Assembly (NCBI GenBank): GCA_963971425.1
Contig: OZ020515.1
Span: 14,462,291 to 14,526,290 of the forward strand
Reading direction: 5' to 3'
Length of the DNA stretch: 64,000 bases
Source: Bryoerythrophyllum caledonicum
Lineage: Eukaryota; Streptophyta; Bryopsida; Pottiales; Pottiaceae
Shown here: positions 56,800-64,000 of the stretch, one piece after another
Layout of the letters: every line of letters starts with the position of its first letter
Position numbering within the stretch: the first letter of the stretch is position 1
Program-made: the position numbers and the translations under genes
The notes under the pieces: generated by a model
What the model saw: the letters and a program-made list of their open reading frames with translations, nothing else
Told to the model about the DNA's origin: nothing
The model's database searches: none

Positions 56800-58895
56800 A
56801 TGAAGACGGGCGCCATGGCCCAGAAGAAGAAGACGAACAAGGACGGAAGAGGAAAGCGGAATGAAGCGTCGGCCGTTGTTCTTTCGCCCTTGATGAGGGT
56901 TATGCCGAAGATCCCTGAGAACCCGGACGAAGTCAGCTTGCTCATGGCCTGTTTGCAAAACATGGGCTGCGTCGGATTCCTGGACGTCGCGTGGAGCATC
57001 AAAAATGAGGTGTTTGTCCAAGAGTTGATAGGAACGCCGGACCCCAAGTACAATGAGATGCTGTAGGGACACCCGGAGCTATGGAGAGTACCGGAATGGT
57101 CACAAGCCTATGACTTTCGGGCAAGACGAACGAAGGTGGTGGAACGAAGAGAAGAGTTCATGGCGGAGGAATTTGAAGCGAAGGCCTTTGAAGCGAAGGC
57201 CGACCCAAAGGAAGAATTCAGCCTTCAAGACCTAAAGCACATGGACGCCAAGCTCGTGCTAGGGTTTCTCAACCCTATTTTCCATCCGGAAAAGCCAAAG
57301 CGTCTGGTGTCCAAGTGGGCCTGCACATTCCTTGGAGCGCTTCGGGGAAAGATCACAATTGATTGGGGCACTCTTATGAATGAAATGATCAACCGGCTGG
57401 TGACGAAACTCTAGAAGGTGAAGAAATCCGGAACACCGCTAACCTCCTATGTGGCACATCTTTTTAGCCACCATCAGCAACTCACCTAGTTGGAGTAGAA
57501 GGTGTACGACGAAGTTCTGAGCTTCCAGCAGTATGGAGGTGAGGAAACGAAGGAAGAATCCGGAGAAGAAGCTGGACGAGCGCCGGAAGCACTAGCAGCA
57601 GACACTCTGGATGATGACCGGTAAACCCAAAAGAGACCACGGGACAAGGATTTGGAGCCGAAGAGTCTGGAGACCACTCTGTCAACTGGATCGTCCAGCT
57701 CAATTGAGGCCGGACCATCCGAAACTGCCAGCCGGAAGATGGGGAAGCTCGACCCAGAGGAATCCGGAGATCAGATGGTTGAGATTGACCATATTCAGGA
57801 CGGATTATACTGGTGGGTAAAAGCCCTCCGGGACCTCAACAACACAATGAAGAAGGGGGTGAAGCAGGTTTTCTGGAGCCTGGGTGTGACTCGGGTCGAA
57901 GAGATCATCGTCCGGGTAGAGGATCTCCGGAGCAAGGAGATTTCATTAAAGGCGCTCCATATATAGACCTCCAACCCATATCAAGCTAACAACCCGTTAG
58001 AGAAACAGGTGGCAAACTTACAACAGGAGGTAGCACTCGCGATGGCGGCTCGAAATCAAGCCGAGGCGAGGGCCAATGCATTTGCAACCGCCTTGACGGA
58101 TGTTCGTGCAACTCTGGACTTTTGGTGGACACTATTAACCGGAATCAGCTCTTCACCAAGCTGGTGAAGAAGGAAAAAAAAGTGACCTGAACCAACATCT
58201 TCCGGTTCCTCTTCGACCAAGCAGAGAAGATGGGCCACACTTGGAGTCAGATGAAGCTACTAGTGGCCAACATCCTCCAGTTGAGTCCGGAAGATACGGC
58301 GGCCCAAGTACCGGAAGACTACATGACTTCCGACCGGAACACGGCACCTCCGAAACCGCCACAATCAGAACTAGCTCCAACAAGTGGAACTTCATTGAAT
58401 CTGGAGGACCCCGACACGCCTTTGCCGAAGGCACCTACGGAAGGGATGGCATCTCCCGACCTCAACACGGGTGAAATTCTGCAACAACTTCCGGAGTTGC
58501 TGACTCCTCCGACAATGCGACTACCTGACTCTCCGGAGGAAACTGATCTCTGGGCACCACCTAAGTCGGTATCCCGACGGCTGGCACATGGACCAGGGAG
58601 TCCTTCCGGCAGCTACACGGACTTGGTCAAGGAGGTCAGACAGACTACCGAGCCTGAGCTTCAGTCCCCACTACTTCAGGAAACTATGCCGGAACGGCAA
58701 CCTCCGCCTCCGGTTTCCAGAACTTCGGTGGCTAAGACTTCTCCTACTTCCAAACCAGCAACCCGAAAGGTCAACCCTCCTCCGTCAACAACGAAGAAAG
58801 GCAAGGGTAAGCAGAGGGTACCAGTTGAGATTACTTCCACGCGTAGAAGCGAGAGAAACAAGGCAGCGGGTACCACTCATCAGGATAGTCTTTAG
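56800..58895 (+). pseudogene. Gag-like ORF of a non-autonomous LTR element
   Basis: The frame starts at 56800 or 56815 and is interrupted by about eight stops and a shift near 58125, then open at 58230-58895. The protein would be about 690 residues. A Met-Lys-rich N-terminus is followed by PDEVSLLMACL, HPELWRVPEW, a duplicated FEAKA and then LVLGFLNPIFHPEKPKRLVS, WACTFLGALRGKITIDWGTL. The second half is a coiled coil and a Pro/Thr/Ser-rich basic tail (KGKGKQRVPVEIT). The middle resembles the plant 'putative transposon protein' gag-like domain and matches 62490-62700 of element R (GFFNPIF, IPDWKSLLEEVI). No protease or RT follows, so the element needs enzymes from elsewhere. Confidence 0.6.
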
Positions 58896-58935
58896 ACTTA
58901 GGGTATTTTGGCTGTAATTCTAGTTCGGACAGCGA

Positions 58936-58962
58936 TTAACGATGGGGCTCACCATTGCACCC
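58936..58962 (+). promoter_or_regulatory. LTR-start motif after the gag-like ORF
   Basis: The motif gatggggctcaccattgcac with ccgg following stands 40 bp after the stop of the gag-like frame and matches the motifs at 14935, 63122 and (minus strand) 54780. In elements L and R the motif opens the 3' LTR, so a 3' LTR of this element likely starts here. The sequence after the motif differs from L and R. Confidence 0.5.
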
Positions 58963-59884
58963 GGCTGCAGACGGAATGAGCCGCCAATTTTTATAGCATA
59001 AAGTAGGAAATCCGGAGTCTGGAATCTTTTCCATGATTTTAGGATTTGAGGATCAGATCTATGACTTTTCCGGATTTCACGGCCCTTCAAGGATAAGATT
59101 TTCTTGAAGACTCCGCCTTGGAGGGGAATCTTCTTAGCTTTGGTTAGAGTTAGGAATTAGAAACTTTCACATTCTAGGCTTGGAAGTTAACTTGTACTTA
59201 ACGGATTCGTCTTATTGACGAACGACCTTTTTCTATTCTATGTTTTTGCGTTGAATTTGTAGCACTTGATGTGGTAAAACTTGATTGAGTGGTGTGAGTT
59301 TGAAGTAAGGACAAGGCCCATTCTGAAGGTGCTGATCTTCCTCTTATTTTTTTTGTTTAACTCCAGTAGTACATATTCTCCCGAGACGGCCGGTTGGGCA
59401 TAGATTGGGAGAGTGCCCGGAGGCATTGGGGACGATTGCAAGATGAGGCCTACTACTCTCTAGGATCCGGAAGTAGCCATAGGGTAAGAAAAGTATTATA
59501 GAGGTGGACCTGGTATTTTCCAGTAGACGAAATTCCCATTTAAACCAAATTCTAGTTGCGGTCGGAGTCTGTCCCCACGATTGGGATCAAAAGCCCATTC
59601 TACATGTCAAGTAGGCAGTCGTAGGAGAATTACGGAGTTGGAAGGAAGAGAGAGTTGATTTGGACCAAAAGGATGTCGTTGCTGACGGATCAAACTCTGC
59701 GTGACCACGTCCGAAGTGCCATCCGGATGATGTGAGAGCGAAAATCCGGATACAACATTGTACACTAGTTAGACGGTAGAATAGTGGGTGTCCAACCACT
59801 TAAAGTCACGGGATAGTGAACGTCCGGACACTCAAACTACCAAATAGTGAGGTATCCAGCTACTAGAAACAAAAGGATCTATGG
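58963..59884 (+). other. Probable 3' LTR sequence, non-coding
   Basis: It has no gene. Frequent ccgga and ttccgg motifs are shared in style with the neighbouring LTR elements. The right end of the LTR is not defined, because a dispersed repeat follows. Confidence 0.4.
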
Positions 59885-60300
59885 CCTTCCGGCCACTCAT
59901 TTAACCCCTAAGGTACCGTGACAGTTTTACACCAAAAACACTTCAAAATTAATGGATTCTAGTGCAATGAATAAAGAGAGTAACAAAAACTTTGATTTTT
60001 AGTTTTGACCGTAGGATCTCAATAAAGGCTTATTGAGTAATACATATACAAAATTTCATAAACTTTGACTGCACGGATTGAAAGATTACAGTGTTTGAAG
60101 TCAAGCAAATGGTTCATTTTCTTCCCTGCGTTTAGTGGATCAGCAGACTTTGACTTCAGTTGGAGTCAAAAAATTTCACTACACACGGTCTAAATCTATT
60201 ACCAGCTTGTTAAGCATGATGTTAGCTCCTTACTTACCAATTTTTAGAGGTAGAGACCGGGTGTAGCATATTAAAAACAAGTGTGCAAGGAGTGGAGGCT
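59885..60300. repeat. Dispersed repeat family, copy 3
   Basis: It shares taacccctaaggtacc, tgcacggattgaaagatta and tgtttgaagt with copies 1 and 2. A related segment, aatgtgtgaaaatgtttgac with ttgggt, at about 60490 also matches copy 1 at about 21630. Sequence to about 60860 may belong to it. Confidence 0.5.
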
Positions 60301-61129
60301 CAAAATTTGTTAATTCACACTTTATATTTTTTTGAACTTAATATGTTTTTGATTGATAATCCGAATGGTTAATAAGAAGGTTTACATTACATATTGTTGT
60401 GGAAGAATAAAAAGTGAAAAATATGAAGATCTCTAGGTTTATGTGGAAAAGAAGAAGTTTTTTTGGTACCTTGCCCGACAATGAGTGACAATGTGTGAAA
60501 ATGTTTGACTTGGGTTGGTATGCTATTTTTCACTAAGGACAAGAACTTTTTTTGAACAACATGAAGGGAAATAATATTACTTGCGAATACTGAAAATCTC
60601 ACTTTCAATAGAGTGTCCTATCAAAAGTTTTTGGAGGTGCCAAAGGTGCTCGCCCTCCCCATTTAAAATTCAAAACCCTATAATTTTTTCATCAAATGTC
60701 CAATTTAGGAAAAAAATAGTTTTCCCACTAAGCTCTTAGTAATGTCTTTCTATAGTAAAAATTTCAAAGAAGAATGTTGGAAATTGACACCATAGGAACC
60801 TGACCGAACTTTCAAAAAGCCCATTTTTGACACTTGGTACCTTAGAGGTTAAACAGTCCAGAAGCCTCTCTGAGGAGTACAGAGGTTAAAACCAGTTTCC
60901 ACGGAATGAGATATGATAATAATAGGATGCTCTAGCCTAATCCGGATTTGTAGACAGATTCGGAAGGAATTGGGATCATAGGGATAAGGTAAAAGTAGTT
61001 GAAACCGATATACATAGGAAGTGACTATAGTTCTAAGCTATGATAACATTAGGTCTCTGTGGGAATGATTCAGTGCGGATTACTATTGGACTACATTTAA
61101 ACCATTTTGAGTGTATTTCAAAGGAATGC
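60301..61129. other. Non-coding stretch between repeats
   Basis: I see no gene. The first half continues the dispersed repeat in part; the rest precedes the partial 5' LTR of element R. Confidence 0.4.
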
Positions 61130-61652
61130 TCAACCTAAGATCTATGACACCCGAGTTGGATCATACCCGGGATGATACCCGGATATGGATTTTATTGTTT
61201 TTATATATTTATTTTTCTTTTCATTTTATTTTATGTTTTTGGTCTTTTTCCTCTTATCAAATTTAGTGCCCATAAATGGGGACTTAAACTTCTACAACAA
61301 TAACGCAAAACCTAAATAGCTACTACTATCACTACTAAGAATACTATCTAGTTGATGAAGACTTTGACTAGTTAGTTTAGTCTTTAAGTGGTGATTCGGA
61401 CTTTTATCCCGGAGATATTTTCCGGACATTCTTTCTAGGTCTTTTCGGGCATAATTTTGGTAGTTTTAAGGCCCAATTTTATCACCACTTTAACACTAAT
61501 TAACTAATTAAGCATTCATTGACTTTTACAAATTATTATACAACCTACTTCTACGTAATACAAACTATTTTTCCGGTTATCTAAGACTGAAAATCACAAT
61601 TAAACTAATTTTTTTGGTACGGGCAATCAAGTAGGAGTTTCAGACTTCCACA
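61130..61652 (+). repeat. Partial 5' LTR of element R
   Basis: It matches the last part of the L LTR (53486-54020, inverted). It ends in CA at 61652, where the L homology also ends relative to its insertion junction. Its 5' part is missing or replaced by other sequence. Confidence 0.7.
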
Positions 61653-62189
61653 TCGATCTAGGGAAAAGTCTCCCGGTAGACTTTACTTAGACCTCATATG
61701 TCCTAGATCCTGAATTCTTGTACTTGTCCGTCTACCTTTTTGTTCCATCATTTGTTTTCCATTATCTCGACCTAGTGGCAAGTCTTCTTTTATGTTTTCC
61801 CAATTCTTCCCTCTTCAGTAGGTCTTGCCTAAATTTTCCATCTTTTTCCCGGTCTCCGTAGTCACCCGGGAAACCCCCTTCAAAATTCTTGTTCTCCTAA
61901 GTCAACTCTTTTTGTTTGAAGTGGTCAATTGTGATGTTGTTTTGTTAGTTGTGTTACTAGATACGTGAGATACATGCATCCACGTTAGTGTGATAAGTGT
62001 TCCAGAGAAAGTACATCAGTTGTTCTGTATGTTTGTGTTTTCCAAGCCGGACCTGAAGTTGTGATAAGTTGATAGGGCGATTGGTGGAGGTACAGGCAAA
62101 TCACGGAGCTAGTCCATCTCGGCCAACATGGCTCTACCGGTAACACTGACACTTTCAAAGATCGACCCGAACAAGTTGGGGGACTGAGA

Positions 62190-63030
62190 AAAATGGATAG
62201 TTGGAGAATGACCTCATCCGGATGGATTGCAGGGGATTATATGAGAAGCCTTGGGTCTTCCAGAAGGGACGTCTAGCTGCAGAGTTGCTACCTTCCGGAA
62301 CACCCCGGGGAATCTACCGGGTTAATCTCCAGTCAAGGACCACAGAAATATGGCATGAGGTGTATTCCTTTCATCATGAGGAATGAACACCCAGGGTCAA
62401 CCGAGCGCTACTGAATAAGCACTTATCGAATTCTTACGACGTATCAGAGTGCTACCGGAGTGATCAATTTACGAACAACCGATTGAGGGTGGTTGGGTTT
62501 TTTAATCCAATCTTTTACCTGCAACCGGCGTGAAAGACTCACAGCGCGGTTGGCCACCACCTACATGCAGGCATTTTTCGAGAATTCCATCCCGGATTGG
62601 AAGTCTTTGTTGGAAGAGGTAATTTTGCCTTTGCTCTGGACAATTCAACTAGGTGGATGTTTCAAGACCTTCTTGACTCCCTATCTCATGCACTTGTATG
62701 AGTATTATGACTGTCTGGAGTCGGAAGACAAGGAAATCTGGAGACAAGGAACCGATTGATCTTTCTTTCTCACAAATGGATTTGGTGATTGAGTCTCCGG
62801 TAGCTATGCTTGTTGACCCGGTGGAGACTTTTCATGTATCGGTGAATATTCTCAATCTACCGATGGATACTCCCAATCCACCGGTAGTCCTCCTAGTTGA
62901 GACTTCCAACCTTCCGGTCTATTCTCTTGACCATGTATCCATGGATACTCCGAATCTTCCAGTCAATCGTCTTATGGATCAATCAGGGGATAATTCCACT
63001 TACCCAGATGAATCTTTTGGTTGAACCTAT
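62190..63030 (+). pseudogene. Gag-like ORF of element R, broken
   Basis: Frames 62201-62386, 62493-62759 and 62698-63024 form one protein with a stop at 62384 and shifts near 62520 and 62750. It reads WVFQKGRLAAEL, VVGFFNPIFYLQPA, LATTYMQAFFENSIPDWKSL and then a Pro-rich tail with repeated DTPNLPV-type segments. The GFxNPIF and DW...L segments match the gag-like frame at 56800-58895. Function would be particle formation; no enzyme is encoded. Confidence 0.55.
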
Positions 63031-63116
63031 GTTACATGTTTCATGTTATTGTGGATTTATCCTATCAGTTGATGGGATGTTATTAAGTTGCTAGATTAAT
63101 GCGAGGGTGAGAGTAG

Positions 63117-64000
63117 TGATGACGATGGGGCCCCATTGTGCACCCAATCACTACCACTTGAGTGATTTCTCCGGCTACTCTAATTTATTAGAGGATGTTT
63201 TAGCGGTCTTGGACCGGAAGTCTTCCGGTTTACCGATCTATCGGTAAACCGCCGGTGACTAGGCAATCCACAATTCTAGGATCTAGATGCCATTTCTCAC
63301 CTTTTAAGGATCTAGTTTTCGAGGGTAGCTAGTGACCTTTGTGTATTTAAGGAGTCTTGGGATCTTGGTTTAAGTACTTTTCTTTTTGTTGCTTTTCTTG
63401 TGTCTTACCTTCATTGCTTGTATTTAGAGTCATTCTTGAGCTTGTGTAAGTAGAGAGAGAGAGAGTTGAGTCCTCCTAGTGGATCTTTGCTAGGAAGTGC
63501 AAGGTTGTGGCTTGTTGAATGTTATGTGGTTGATTGTGAGCTAAGGCTTCCGGAGAGAGTAGGTCATCTAGGCTAGATGGTGGAGTAAGATCTGGGATCT
63601 ACTCCAAATTCTAGACGAGGTGGATCGGGCGGAGTTTCTTATCAGATGGAATTTGGGAAGTTCACTACTATTTATGATAGCCTCCCTTAAGTGGAAAGTG
63701 TTTGGATTGGTAGGAAGGAGGGATGACATCCCCCCTCTTGGTACACCGGGAGAAATCTTGGCTAAGCCTAAGTCCAGAGTATTCCGGGGTTTCTACCCTT
63801 GCAGTGGATGAGTTCCTTTGATCCCCGTGGAAGGTTGTCTTGCTTATGTGAGTTGCTTAGCATTTGACTGTTGTGATTCTTATATCTTATTTTTTTGATT
63901 CATTGAATGTGGTTGTAGTTGGAACTCGGCTTTTGTGACCGGTTTATCGGAACTTTTTTCCAGTAGATTGTGAAGGCCGATAAATCAATTGCGACCTTTA
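63117..64000 (+). repeat. Start of 3' LTR of element R (cut by window end)
   Basis: TGATGACGATGGGGCCCC follows a purine-rich tract (gcgagggtgagagtag), the usual polypurine-tract layout. It matches the start of the L LTR (54785 downwards) for about 420 bp. Two adjacent palindromes lie at 63213-63250. Confidence 0.75.
63213..63250. other. Two adjoining hairpins in the R LTR
   Basis: accggaag and cttccggt (63213-63220, 63222-63229) are perfect complements around one base, and ggtttaccgat with atcggtaaacc (63227-63250) are perfect 11-bp complements around two bases. They overlap by three bases and lie about 90 bp inside the LTR start. Confidence 0.8.

Larger units (their letters stand above)
61130..64000 (+). 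mobile_element. Gag-only LTR element R, runs off the window
   Basis: The plus strand holds a partial 5' LTR (61130-61652), a leader (61653-62190), a broken gag-like ORF (62190-63030) and the start of the 3' LTR (63117 to the window end). Leader and LTR match element L in inverse orientation. The 5' LTR ends CTTCCACA, and a t-rich A-containing stretch and inverted cgggtatc boxes lie inside it. The element has no pol. Confidence 0.75.

Overview
The window is nuclear DNA of a land plant or close streptophyte relative. Two genes have many GT-AG introns whose phases all agree. One encodes a CC1-like (RBM39/CAPER type) splicing factor and the other an OBERON-like PHD protein found in plants. The rest is mostly decayed transposons: Ty3/Gypsy, gag-only LTR elements, LINEs, a Helitron and foldback repeats. 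A transposon-rich bryophyte, lycophyte, fern or alga is plausible, but I cannot name the species. The prokaryotic categories (operons, ribosome binding sites, CRISPR) do not apply.

Layout. 1-6.1 kb: AT-rich sequence with an intact four-exon OBERON-like gene on the minus strand. 8.4-15.3 kb: a GC-rich minisatellite split by a broken Gypsy element (copy A) that keeps RT, RNase H, integrase and a C-terminal PHD-finger remnant. 15.5-16.3 kb: a Helitron Rep fragment. 16.3-23 kb: mostly non-coding, with a small MITE-like element and a dispersed repeat. 23.0-31.2 kb: a 224-codon unknown ORF and a nearly full-length decayed LINE on the minus strand (2A-like motif, AP endonuclease, RT, chromodomain-like segment, RNase H). 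31.4-32.6 kb: an unknown pseudogene. 33.7-34.7 kb: an intact GC-rich single-exon gene for a coiled-coil protein. 38.1-43.5 kb: the 13-exon splicing-factor gene. 43.9-44.6 kb: a foldback element. 45.0-48.2 kb: a second copy of the LINE family, interrupted by Gypsy copy B (48.2-53.5 kb). Copy B carries gag, zinc knuckles, a protease remnant and a cytosine-C5 DNA methyltransferase domain; a 558-bp solo LTR sits inside its coding region. 53.5-64 kb: several gag-only LTR elements, partly in opposite orientation.

Main observation. Copies A and B share a 5' repeat, a leader and gag, so they look like one retrotransposon family. Read together, they imply an element carrying two chromatin-type modules: a C5-methyltransferase between protease and RT, and a PHD finger after integrase. 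The LINE separately shows a 2A-like motif and a chromodomain-like segment. All these copies are broken. The three intact host genes are the OBERON-like gene, the coiled-coil gene and the splicing factor.
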